Shown: positions 21,377 through 29,184 of the stretch, in pieces | Numbering within the stretch: position 1 is the stretch's first letter | Layout of the letters: the number at the start of each line of letters is the position of its first letter | From: Acidiphilium sp. | Lineage (GTDB): Bacteria > Pseudomonadota > Alphaproteobacteria > Acetobacterales > Acetobacteraceae | Direction: 5' to 3' | DNA: 44,947 nucleotides | NCBI GenBank assembly: GCA_028688905.1 | Contig: JAQTXH010000010.1 | Location: forward strand, 7,026 to 51,972 | Notes under the pieces: model-generated | What the model was told of the DNA's origin: nothing | What the model saw: only the letters and a program-made list of their open reading frames with translations | Database searches by the model: none | Made by a program: the position numbers and the translations under genes

Positions 21377-22945
21377 ATGCCTGCCGCAAACCCGATCAAA
21401 CATTGCCCCGGATGTGATGACCCCAACATTCGCTCGTCTATTCCCTTTGAACTGCAATGTTCCCCATGCCGCAAAAAGGAACGAAACAGAATTTGGCGTG
21501 AGGCAAACCCCGGCGCTATGGCAAGCAATGCTAAGCGGTGGCGTGAAGCAGGAAATAAGCCAAACCGCCCCGCAGATTATAATAAAAAACGAGCGATAGC
21601 ACATAGAGAGAAGTATCATTCAGATGAAATATTTCGCCTAAAATGTAAGGAATCTGCAAAGCAATACCGGACAGGCAATCCCGAAAAAGTTAGACTATTA
21701 TTATCTGAGTGGCGCAAGAAGAATATTGACCATTCCAGAAAATACCATCGCGAATACAACTCCAATAGGAAGGCGAACGATCCCGAGTTCCACAAACGGG
21801 CTTTGGACGCGGCATCTCTATGGCGGCATCGGAACTGGAAACCGGCGACTACAGGGCTTGGATGGGTCCATGATGTTGAAAAATCTAAACTGGTGGACGG
21901 AAACCACATCAGAAAATTAAAGGCTTGGCAAAACGGGTTTTGTTATATCTGCAATAATCCAATGGGCGAAAGTACGGTTGAACACATAATCCCGAGATCA
22001 ATTGGCGGCTCTAGCGTTACGCAGAATGTTGTCTTGTCGTGCAGTAAATGCAATTATTCGCGACAGCATCGCTTGCTTAATGTTGACTGGAAACCGGAAA
22101 ACAGAGAGCCAAATGTCGAAAATTATTTTGTGACGTATAAGACAATTGGCAACGCTCTTGCTAATGAAGGATTTGACTATCGCCAGACTGACGATGGATA
22201 TTTTGAAATAAAAGGAAATAATGCCACAAAGAATCTGTATATTCTTTCTACGTTCCAATGTAGCGAGAGGAACATAGCCACGTCATCGCAAAAGGTTTCT
22301 GTAGAAATTCAGAACATTGACCCGGAAGCAATCATTATATTTGATAATGAGTGGTACAGCCGAAAGTCAGCGGTCATGAATGCTCTTCGTTCTAAAATTG
22401 GGATTGCCGAGCGTGGGCGTGGCGCGCGCAAAATGGATATCGTAGAGATCAGTGCAGAGGCGGCTAGGGAATTTCTTGACAAAAATCATATTATGGGCGG
22501 CATTACCGAGCCCTATCGGATTGCCCTTATGGACGGCAATGAAATTTATGGCGTTGGTGTTTTCGCCGATCGTGAAAATGGCGCTAGATATGAGTGTGTC
22601 CGGCTTTCTTTCCGGGGGCACGTACCCGGAGGGATGAGTAGGATTATATCGGCGCTATTCCGACTTTACGGCAGACGCCCCATAACTACATTTATTGATA
22701 GCCGGTACGCTACAGGAATCGGCCACGACGCCATTGGGTTCAAAAATATAGGTAGGACACCAGCATCCTATCAATGGGTTTTTCCTGATCGGGTGCAACA
22801 CCAACGCTACCTGTCAAATGACAACAAATGTTCATACAATCTTTTGTATTTCAACCCGGAACTAACTGTTGATACGAACATCGGGATAAATGGGGTTCAC
22901 CGAATTTGGATACCCGGCAGGTGGCGGATGATTCTGGACGCCTAA
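21377..22945 (+). CDS. HNH homing-type endonuclease with Mom-like C-terminal domain (522 aa)
   Basis: The N-terminal part has CPGC and CSPC pairs and a run of basic, repeated helices typical of DNA-reading extensions. The HNH nuclease is at ~189-226: CYIC, VEHIIPRSIGG (H203) and LSCSKCN, with paired cysteines holding zinc. Residues ~315-345 (AIIIFDNEWYSRKSAVMNAL) match a segment common in phage homing endonucleases. Residues ~360-520 resemble the GNAT-fold Mom-like domain (FLDKNHIMGG, YECVRLSFRGHVPGGMSRII). It is AT-richer than its neighbours, carries its own promoter candidate and is flanked by terminators, so it is probably a mobile insertion. GGAG six bases before 21377 sets the start. Confidence 0.88.
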   Translation: MPAANPIKHCPGCDDPNIRSSIPFELQCSPCRKKERNRIWREANPGAMASNAKRWREAGNKPNRPADYNKKRAIAHREKYHSDEIFRLKCKESAKQYRTGNPEKVRLLLSEWRKKNIDHSRKYHREYNSNRKANDPEFHKRALDAASLWRHRNWKPATTGLGWVHDVEKSKLVDGNHIRKLKAWQNGFCYICNNPMGESTVEHIIPRSIGGSSVTQNVVLSCSKCNYSRQHRLLNVDWKPENREPNVENYFVTYKTIGNALANEGFDYRQTDDGYFEIKGNNATKNLYILSTFQCSERNIATSSQKVSVEIQNIDPEAIIIFDNEWYSRKSAVMNALRSKIGIAERGRGARKMDIVEISAEAAREFLDKNHIMGGITEPYRIALMDGNEIYGVGVFADRENGARYECVRLSFRGHVPGGMSRIISALFRLYGRRPITTFIDSRYATGIGHDAIGFKNIGRTPASYQWVFPDRVQHQRYLSNDNKCSYNLLYFNPELTVDTNIGINGVHRIWIPGRWRMILDA

Positions 22946-22979
22946 ACCAAACCTAACCCAACATCGCCGCTGCCCTGAT

Positions 22980-23010
22980 AATCCTGCCAGTTTCATTGGC
23001 AGGATTTTTT
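22980..23010 (+). terminator. Rho-independent terminator immediately before the NYN-like gene
   Basis: AATCCTGCCA (22980-22989) and TGGCAGGATT (22997-23006) form a perfect 10-bp stem with a 7-base loop, followed by four more T. The ATG of the next gene is only four bases beyond, and its AGGA ribosome site (23001-23004) is inside the 3' arm, so the structure could also mask translation. Confidence 0.85.
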
Positions 23011-23013
23011 CAT

Positions 23014-23592
23014 ATGAGCACATCGGTTGATTGGGACGTTAGCCCCACGGTTCCTTCTCTTGCTCCCTATGAGAAGACGGCGGTTTTCATTCATCTGGCG
23101 TCGTTGTTCAGATCGGCGAAACTGATAGGCAAGCACGTCGATTTTGCTGAACTACGGGATCATTTGATTACCGAATACAACCCATCGACGTTCAGGGCTT
23201 ATGTCACTGTGACGGTGGCAAGCGAGGTGGGCAATATCTCGGGCCTTGTGCAGTGGATGATGCACAACGGCTACCATGTCGTCCAGCGGGAAAAGCGGGT
23301 TATTGCGTCGGATTATGGACCGCCGCGTGTGATCGGCAATATCGACATGGATTTTGCTGTTGACGTGATGGAGTGCGCTCAATCTCTGGATCATGCCATT
23401 CTGTTTTTTGGCAGTTCGGATGGGACGCGGCTGATCGAGGCGCTGCACCGGCGGAATGTCCGAGTGACGGTGGCCGGTGTTTACGGCACGCGGGATTCTT
23501 CTGTCAGCAACGAGATTTACAAAGCCGCTGATGATTTTCTGGCGTTCGAGGATTTCCCCCCCGCCGTCATCAAAAACGCCGGGGATATCTGA
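23014..23592 (+). CDS. NYN/LabA-like PIN-fold protein with altered active site (192 aa)
   Basis: The layout follows NYN-domain ribonucleases: a first strand AVFIHLASLFRSAKLIGKHV where family members have FIDxxNL, a middle VQWMMHNGYHVVQREKRVIA, the acidic helix GNIDMDFAVDVMECAQSLDH, a strand HAILFFGSSDGTRLIEALHR in place of LxSGDGDFxPL, and RVTVAGVYGTRDSSVSNEIY. The first catalytic Asp appears to be His and the SGDGDF motif is changed, so catalysis may be lost, although the second acidic cluster remains. In phage head-tail modules its role is unknown. The start (23014) lies just after a terminator; the frame from 22996 is less likely. TGATG couples it to the next gene. Confidence 0.7.
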   Translation: MSTSVDWDVSPTVPSLAPYEKTAVFIHLASLFRSAKLIGKHVDFAELRDHLITEYNPSTFRAYVTVTVASEVGNISGLVQWMMHNGYHVVQREKRVIASDYGPPRVIGNIDMDFAVDVMECAQSLDHAILFFGSSDGTRLIEALHRRNVRVTVAGVYGTRDSSVSNEIYKAADDFLAFEDFPPAVIKNAGDI

Positions 23593-23960
23593 TGCAATTC
23601 ATCGCTCGTTTGAAGCCTGGCACCGGCCCGTTCAAGAACTGGACGATCCACCGCAAAGGCATCGGCGTTTTGGCCGGTGTAAGGTTTGCGCGCCGCCCGG
23701 CAGGCTATTTTTCCGGCCCCCTGACGCCCTTGGAATATGAAGTTATGTCGGTACACCCCGATGTGCTTGTGGAGGTCGTAGGAACGCTCCCTGTCGAACT
23801 GGCAACGCCCATCCTGAGTAGCCCAGAGCCGGAAGACGCGCCTGAGCCGGACACTGATGAGCAAGACGGCGACGAACCGGGCGAAGATCCATTGATGTTC
23901 GGTGATCCGGTTCCAGACGCGCCTAAACGGCGAGGCCGTCCGCCCAAGGTGCGCTTCTGA
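23592..23960 (+). CDS. Small head-region protein with AT-hook-like C-terminus (122 aa)
   Basis: The N-terminal half is compact (RLKPGTGPFKNWTIHRKGIG; FSGPLTPLEYEVMSVHPDVL). The second half is a Pro/Glu/Asp-rich linker (EPEDAPEPDTDEQDGDEPGE) ending in a basic KRRGRPPK, an AT-hook-like motif able to bind the DNA minor groove. I do not recognise the family. It overlaps both neighbours by one base (TGATG on each side), so it belongs to a coupled head-completion cluster. Role unknown. Confidence 0.75.
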   Translation: MQFIARLKPGTGPFKNWTIHRKGIGVLAGVRFARRPAGYFSGPLTPLEYEVMSVHPDVLVEVVGTLPVELATPILSSPEPEDAPEPDTDEQDGDEPGEDPLMFGDPVPDAPKRRGRPPKVRF

Positions 23961-24946
23961 TGTCGGTATCATATCAACAAGGCCCGGTTCAGATACCGCC
24001 CGTCCAAACCAAAGCCTTATGGACGTGGGACACCACCGGGACGTATCCGGTTGTCAAAGGGTATCCGACAACTGGCGGCCCGACCAAAACCGGGCTGTTG
24101 CCGCAGGATTTGCAAAACTTCATCGGTATTCCGCTTCAATTTTACGGCAATCCCCCGCAGTCGATTTTATCGACCACGATCCTGCAATGGATCAGGTGGG
24201 CGGAAGATCGGATTGAGCAGGAGACCAATATCCTCCTGACCCAAACGTGGATCGCGAGCAATCCGACCACCAATCAAAGCATGACGCAGGCTTCCGGCCT
24301 CCTTGTGCAAGATGTGGCGAAAGGCCAGCAACTCGGGATCGATTACGATCTGGCCGACGCCCCCTATGACTTCATCTTCTCGCTCGCGCAGGATGAAGGA
24401 TGGATGATTCGCGGTTTCCGCTGGCGGCCTCTCCAAAGCAATGCATACGGGCCAAACGATCAAACCGCATGTAAAAACGTAGTCTTCGTGTATCCGTTGC
24501 TCGATGTATATTTCCGCATCCCGCCATCGTGGTATGTAGAAGATCATCAGTTCGGTCTATTGCGCTTAGTTCCTGCACAGAATGTCCAAATGTTGCCCCT
24601 ATTTGCTATGCAGTTAGCGTTCATGGGCTTTGCAGAGGATGTTCCCGGTGGTTTAGCATTTCAATATACTGCTGGATTGACTGCAAATGACTATAACTCT
24701 GCTTGGTCGTTTATGCAGCAGCTTGTTTTATGCGAGGCGGCGATTACGGCGCTGAACATATTGCAGGGGACGGTGAATTACGGAGCCACGATGACATCGA
24801 TGAGTGTGGATGGCGTTGAGTACAAGACTCAGTATTCGCCGAACGGGGCGTTTTCCGGGATTATTCAATCTTTTGAGCGGCAGAAGAAGGAACTCATGAA
24901 AACGGCCCGCGACAAGGTCAGCGGGCCGATGATCACGACGCTGTAG
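23960..24946 (+). CDS. Head-tail connector / neck-type structural protein (328 aa)
   Basis: The gene lies after the capsid and before the tail genes, where adaptor or neck proteins occur. The protein contains LSTTILQWIRWAEDRIEQET, a helical segment typical of phage gp6-like adaptors (binding of Val/Ile-rich helix to portal), followed by a long beta-rich middle (YDFIFSLAQDEGWMIRGFRW) and a C-terminal helix (QSFERQKKELMKTARDKVSG). It is longer than simple adaptors. Assignment rests mainly on context. A GC-rich inverted repeat (24903-24928) is inside its last codons. The oppositely transcribed endonuclease gene ends five bases after its stop. Confidence 0.65.
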   Translation: MSVSYQQGPVQIPPVQTKALWTWDTTGTYPVVKGYPTTGGPTKTGLLPQDLQNFIGIPLQFYGNPPQSILSTTILQWIRWAEDRIEQETNILLTQTWIASNPTTNQSMTQASGLLVQDVAKGQQLGIDYDLADAPYDFIFSLAQDEGWMIRGFRWRPLQSNAYGPNDQTACKNVVFVYPLLDVYFRIPPSWYVEDHQFGLLRLVPAQNVQMLPLFAMQLAFMGFAEDVPGGLAFQYTAGLTANDYNSAWSFMQQLVLCEAAITALNILQGTVNYGATMTSMSVDGVEYKTQYSPNGAFSGIIQSFERQKKELMKTARDKVSGPMITTL

Positions 24947-24951
24947 TCATA

Positions 24952-26601
24952 TCACGAGTAAAGAATGTACCGTTTTTGTTTCAAACCGAACAATTGCCTA
25001 TAGCCGTGTGCTTCCGCGTTTTCAGATTCAGATTTATCTTCTCGATAATGAGGCATCCACGAACTTGCGGCAGTCCGAGCAAACTTCAATCGGTTCTCAA
25101 TACCTTGTGGGTTGACGTATCCATAAGACGGCGCGCGGCTCTCCCCGTCTAATGTAAATCCAACCTTGAGATATCCATTGCCCTCCCCAAAACGTGGGTC
25201 ACAATAGCTGACGATCGGCAAACCGTCATTAAAATGGCGCTGGAAATGCAAAATCAACTTTGAAACGCCTCCCATAATAGACCCTCGAAAAGCCATGCGC
25301 GTCAATTCAATGTGTTCATCTCGTTTCGTAAATGACGCAGCGCCATAAATTTCTTCGTTTCGTATCAAACCTAGAATTACGGATGCCCCTGGGCGGCTTC
25401 CTTGGATATGCCATTGGTCCATAAATACTTCGGTCGCGGCGGCTGGCAGGAGGTCAATTCCGAATTTTCTGGCCCCTTCTGAATCATGCATGCCGCATTT
25501 AGCTTTCAAGACATTTATTGTGGCGTCCGAACGTAATTGCCATTCATGGTCCCAGATCAAAATAGCATCAGGAAAATCGGTTCGTAGTTTTTGACATGAA
25601 AAGGTCGGGTGTGAATAACTTAAAGAAAATGAAGACATAACAATTATTTCCTTTCCATTCAGTTTTATAACTCCATTTTCAATAGTTCCGCCAATCTCAT
25701 TAGCCAACTCATGCGAGCACGTAGGGTTGAAGATTTTCATGGCGGCGGCGTTTCTGTGTATATTCCATTCGTGACTATAAATCTTGGCATGTTTTCTGAC
25801 GTTGCATGAATGACACGACATAACGATGTTTCCAGGTGCGTTTTTGCCGTTTCTTGATAATGGTATAATATGCTCAATATCCTTTTCTTTATTCAAGGTG
25901 TCGCCGCAGTAATAGCACTTTGCATCTTGCCAATGGTGAAGGTGACTAATAAACTCATTTGTAACTATTTCTTTGCTATAGTTATTCCTTCTATCACGAT
26001 ACTCGGCATGTTTGATCCTATAATACATAGGATTCTTTTTTCTATAATTTGCTCCATAAGCCAATCTCTTATCCCTATTTTTAATCCTGTGCGCGGCAAT
26101 CTTTTCTTTGTTGTTTTCGCTATAAGTCCGATTTATTGCTTTGCGTTCTTCAACGCTTTTCGATAGCCACCGCTTTTTTGCATTTTCTTTTACGCGAGAA
26201 TTGTATTCCGCGTCTGTGTGGTATCTAATGCGCTCTTTGGCTATACTGGCCTTAACCGATTCTGGAGAACGGTTTGCTTTGTTGTTTTTGCGCCAATTCC
26301 TGATATACGCGATTAGTTCCTCTCTGTTCTCTTCTCGGTATTTCTTGCTTTTTTCCGCGACATGTTCACGGTTAGCAGCAACGTATCGGCGCTTGGCTTC
26401 TGCAACAGCTTCTGGGTTTTTAGCGCGATACTCTCGATTATAGGCCGCCCGTTTTTCTTTATTATTCTCGGCGAACTGGCGGTTCTTCTCCCGAGTGCAA
26501 TCCCGGCAAAGTCGATCCAAACCATCTTTTTCGCGATTGTTCACAGTGAAATCCTGATTTGATTTCTCAATAAGGCATTTTTTACATATTTTGATATTCA
26601 T
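24952..26601 (-). CDS. HNH homing-type endonuclease, minus-strand paralogue (549 aa)
   Basis: It starts with a zinc-type CKKCLIEKSNQDFTVNNREK block with a second CRDC pair. A long basic region follows, built of repeated YRxxN/ExxxxxxRxYxxxN units (for example KRAAYNREYRAKNPEAVAEA), likely reading DNA. The HNH core is CYYC, IEHIIPLSRNG and MSCHSCN. The rest parallels the plus-strand enzyme at 21377-22945: AILIWDHEWQLRSDATINVL, then a Mom-like domain with FMDQWHIQGS and IELTRMAFRGSIMGGVSKLI. The gene is AT-rich and opposite to all its neighbours, as expected of a mobile insertion. Start 26601 is supported by AAAGGAAC; the frame extends to 26676. Confidence 0.88.
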   Translation of the reverse strand: MNIKICKKCLIEKSNQDFTVNNREKDGLDRLCRDCTREKNRQFAENNKEKRAAYNREYRAKNPEAVAEAKRRYVAANREHVAEKSKKYREENREELIAYIRNWRKNNKANRSPESVKASIAKERIRYHTDAEYNSRVKENAKKRWLSKSVEERKAINRTYSENNKEKIAAHRIKNRDKRLAYGANYRKKNPMYYRIKHAEYRDRRNNYSKEIVTNEFISHLHHWQDAKCYYCGDTLNKEKDIEHIIPLSRNGKNAPGNIVMSCHSCNVRKHAKIYSHEWNIHRNAAAMKIFNPTCSHELANEIGGTIENGVIKLNGKEIIVMSSFSLSYSHPTFSCQKLRTDFPDAILIWDHEWQLRSDATINVLKAKCGMHDSEGARKFGIDLLPAAATEVFMDQWHIQGSRPGASVILGLIRNEEIYGAASFTKRDEHIELTRMAFRGSIMGGVSKLILHFQRHFNDGLPIVSYCDPRFGEGNGYLKVGFTLDGESRAPSYGYVNPQGIENRLKFARTAASSWMPHYREDKSESENAEAHGYRQLFGLKQKRYILYS

Positions 26602-26608
26602 GTTCGGT

Positions 26609-26653
26609 GTTCCTTTCAACAAGGAACGTAGCGAATAACGGAAACATATGCAA
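26609..26653 (-). promoter_or_regulatory. Candidate promoter overlapping an SD-masking hairpin (minus-strand homing endonuclease)
   Basis: On the minus strand TTGCAT (26653-26648), a 17-base spacer and TACGTT (26630-26625) form a weak promoter. GTTCCTT (26627-26621) pairs with AAGGAAC (26615-26609), the ribosome site of the ATG at 26601, around a 5-base loop. A transcript starting near 26618 would lack the 5' arm and leave the site open, as with the plus-strand paralogue. Confidence 0.4.
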
Positions 26654-26696
26654 GCCTTGTCTAACCCAACAAGCAAATATCCAGCACTATTTTAAC

Positions 26697-27485
26697 ATGT
26701 CATCATCAGCGTTTACCCCGTTTCTGCCTCCGATGGACCCGTATGTCCTGCCGAACGCGCCGTTCGATCAGTTGATCAACGCCTACGGTTTGCAGATGAC
26801 GTGGCAGAAAAGCCATGCGTGCCCGTGTTCATCTGGCGGTGGGACACAAAGCCGGTTGTTGATGACGGGTGCGCCTGATCCTCAGTGCCAGACGTGCGGC
26901 GGCAGGGGGGTTTATTGGGACGCGCCGCAGGGTCCGTTTACGGTGATGCTGACGTTCATGCACCGGGCGTTTTCCAAAGATGAGCCCGGCGCTGCAATGG
27001 ACAACAAATATGGACTGGTACAGGAAGGTGAACCGACGCTCACGATCCCATCTTCTGTAACGGCACCTTATCAGCAGGCGTCGCTTTATGATGCGTGGGT
27101 GAATATCAATGCAGAGACCTACTACGAGACAAATCTGACTGTAGGGGGCAACGAGACCGTACCGTATCAGCAGAGCCTATCGATAGCGGCGAGTGGGGCG
27201 GTGAAGGTTTATGACCCGGCAACACATCAGGTTGTCGCGGTGTCCGGTTATACGGTGTCCGGTGGCACGGTGACGTTGCCGGGGCAATATCCGCCCGGCA
27301 CCGGCTATGTGGTTGGTTTCACGGCTGCTCCGGTTTACGTGGCTTTCAAGTCGTCTGGTGCGTATCCGCATATTCGGCCTTTTCAGCAAATCCCGTTGCC
27401 TCGCCGGTTTTCGTTGCGGGCGCTTGACCTTTGGCTGCGTGCGCGCGGGAGCGACACGTATGGCACGAGCCCGAATGTGCCATGA
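26697..27485 (+). CDS. Cys-containing neck/adaptor structural protein (262 aa)
   Basis: The protein has KSHACPCSSGGG and, 20 residues later, PDPQCQTCGGRGVYWDAP, giving four cysteines that fit a rubredoxin-like zinc ribbon at ~40-75. The remainder is beta-rich with a repeat-like centre (AVKVYDPATHQVVAVSGYTV) and a basic end. Small CxC...CxxCGGxG structural proteins are common in phage neck modules; exact function is unknown. Start 26697 (MSSSAFTPF) follows a region lacking a clear ribosome site; the frame opens earlier at 26607, but that part overlaps the endonuclease leader. ATGA couples it to the next gene. Confidence 0.65.
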   Translation: MSSSAFTPFLPPMDPYVLPNAPFDQLINAYGLQMTWQKSHACPCSSGGGTQSRLLMTGAPDPQCQTCGGRGVYWDAPQGPFTVMLTFMHRAFSKDEPGAAMDNKYGLVQEGEPTLTIPSSVTAPYQQASLYDAWVNINAETYYETNLTVGGNETVPYQQSLSIAASGAVKVYDPATHQVVAVSGYTVSGGTVTLPGQYPPGTGYVVGFTAAPVYVAFKSSGAYPHIRPFQQIPLPRRFSLRALDLWLRARGSDTYGTSPNVP

Positions 27486-28030
27486 GGGACGATGTCGTCA
27501 TCGACGTTTACACCGATCTTCCCCCTGACAAGCTCAATGCGGTGGGGATGGAGGTGTTCAGGCTGTGGGTTGATTTCGCATTGGGGCGCGGCTCTGTGAA
27601 TGGCCGCACTTTGCTGCACCCGACTGGACGCTATGCCTCATCGATTCAATTCCGGCGTGAGGGCGTTTCAAAGATTGCGATCTTTGCGGATGCTTCGATT
27701 GCCCCAGAGGCTTTGGTTTTGGAAAAGGGCCACGGGAAGATCGATCTGAAAAATATCCTGACGCACGGCAAGCCTTACAAGATGCACGGCCAGCGGACGG
27801 GGTTGGAATCGCCTCGCCGTCGCATGGTTCATGCGGGGCCGGAGGCGCGTCCTCGAACCAAAGCGGGCGGCGCAAAACTGTATGCCAATGCCCGGTCGGT
27901 GAATAGCACCGGCTATGCGCAGATCGGCAAAGATTCACCTCCTGATAGTTGGATCATCCCTCCGATGCGGGCGTATGCCCCGGCGGCCTATTTCGCGAAA
28001 ATGCTTCAAGCCAATTATGGGCGCTCCTGA
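27482..28030 (+). CDS. Tail-completion-like structural protein (182 aa)
   Basis: The protein contains VFRLWVDFALGRGSVNGRTL followed by a basic, glycine-rich section (SPRRRMVHAGPEARPRTKAG) and a C-terminal helix AYAPAAYFAKMLQANYG. I do not identify a family. The start is inferred from the overlap with the upstream stop (ATGA) and the TGATG overlap with the downstream start. Its place between neck protein and tail-terminator-like gene suggests a head-completion or tail-completion role, which is contextual. Confidence 0.65.
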   Translation: MRDDVVIDVYTDLPPDKLNAVGMEVFRLWVDFALGRGSVNGRTLLHPTGRYASSIQFRREGVSKIAIFADASIAPEALVLEKGHGKIDLKNILTHGKPYKMHGQRTGLESPRRRMVHAGPEARPRTKAGGAKLYANARSVNSTGYAQIGKDSPPDSWIIPPMRAYAPAAYFAKMLQANYGRS

Positions 28031-28899
28031 TGCCGAGTATTACCTATTCCATTGTCCCGACAGGTGGCGCGATCAACCTGTTTCCGGTTGCGTCGTCTGG
28101 TGCAACGTCGATGGTTCTAACGCGGTATGTTTCCGGCTCTACGGGGCTCGGGCCGGGGACTGTGTTGGTCAGCGGCGCGGTTGTTCCGTATTTCCTCGAC
28201 GTTGGTGATCAGACCGGGACAGCTTTGGTCGGGGCCAATGAATATGTCTACGAATTGTCGGATTCTGGCGGGGTTGTTTACACGCCGGGGATATATCCTT
28301 CTTCGGAAATCACGATTGTTCCCGACCAGTTGACGGAAATTCTTTTGCGGCTGTTTGAGGCCGGGGTGAACAATCTGGTTCCCCCTCCGGGCATCAAGAC
28401 GCCATCTTTTCGGCACGCCATGCCGATCGACCAATTGCCCGCATTGCCGCTCATCGTGCTGAACCAGTCTTTGTTGCAGCAAGAGCAAATCCCCGTTGGT
28501 CAGAATGTCGAAAATGCGGATGAGTCTGGGGACTGGACCCTGACGGGGTTTGCCAAGCGGATTTATCTCATTTCGGTTTTGACCCGCGATCCGATTGAAC
28601 TTGAATATTTCAGGGACGCGGTAATCGGCATTTTCAATGCGATCCTTGGGTCGGTGATGTCCCAGATTGGGATCAATGTTTCGCACCGCTACCAAGCCGC
28701 TTCGGGGCAGGATTCAGAAGATAGCACCCGCGCGCCCGGTTTCTATTATTCTGACATGATGATTGAACTGACCGGCACATACAATGTCGGGATTACCACG
28801 AATTACGGGATTATCCAGACGATTAGCGGAACGGTTTCGTCTGCGTTGGGAACGAATCAACCGGTGGACACTGATTTTCTGATCACATCGCCAACATGA
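28030..28899 (+). CDS. Tail terminator/completion-like protein (289 aa)
   Basis: The N-terminal 90 residues form an Ig-like beta domain (ITYSIVPTGGAINLFPVASS; YVYELSDSGGVVYTPGIYPS). The rest resembles a tail-terminator fold: helix PDQLTEILLRLFEAGVNNLV, strand ALPLIVLNQSLLQQEQIPVG, helix ELEYFRDAVIGIFNAILGSV, and a final strand MMIELTGTYNVGITTN. Terminators cap the tail tube and fix its length. Assignment is from layout and context. It begins at an ATG overlapping the previous stop (TGATG). Confidence 0.6.
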   Translation: MPSITYSIVPTGGAINLFPVASSGATSMVLTRYVSGSTGLGPGTVLVSGAVVPYFLDVGDQTGTALVGANEYVYELSDSGGVVYTPGIYPSSEITIVPDQLTEILLRLFEAGVNNLVPPPGIKTPSFRHAMPIDQLPALPLIVLNQSLLQQEQIPVGQNVENADESGDWTLTGFAKRIYLISVLTRDPIELEYFRDAVIGIFNAILGSVMSQIGINVSHRYQAASGQDSEDSTRAPGFYYSDMMIELTGTYNVGITTNYGIIQTISGTVSSALGTNQPVDTDFLITSPT

Positions 28900-28956
28900 T
28901 CCAAGCCTGAGCCAATATTGGAGCCGTGAATAGGGTCGCCCCCGAAAGGTGGCCCT

Positions 28957-29178
28957 ATGTCCGAAACGAAATCCACTCCTTCTCCTTCGTCGCCGCCTGC
29001 TCGTCTTTTGACGGCACGCCAGTTTGTCGCGGCCATCAAGGGCACTGCTCATGAGGTTTGGTCGCGGCTTTTACTGATCGACCACGGCACTGCGCGCCTG
29101 ACGATTGAAGGTTGGCACGCATTGATTGCCAAGCGCGGCCAAGAGCCAGCCCACCCCTCCGCAATGAAAAAGGGCTAA
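28957..29178 (+). CDS. Small hypothetical protein in tail operon (73 aa)
   Basis: A Ser/Pro-rich start (TKSTPSPSSPPARLLTARQF) precedes a helical segment with VAAIKGTAHEVWSRLLLIDH and a basic C-terminus. No family is recognised. AGGTGG lies four to five bases before the ATG and the gene directly precedes the sheath gene, sharing its strand. It may be a small assembly factor; nothing supports more. Confidence 0.6.
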   Translation: MSETKSTPSPSSPPARLLTARQFVAAIKGTAHEVWSRLLLIDHGTARLTIEGWHALIAKRGQEPAHPSAMKKG

Positions 29179-29184
29179 CGCAAG

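Noticed and set aside
24903-24928. CGGCCCGC/GCGGGCCG inverted repeat as a terminator
   Set aside because: It is inside the coding region of the connector gene and has no T-run on either strand.
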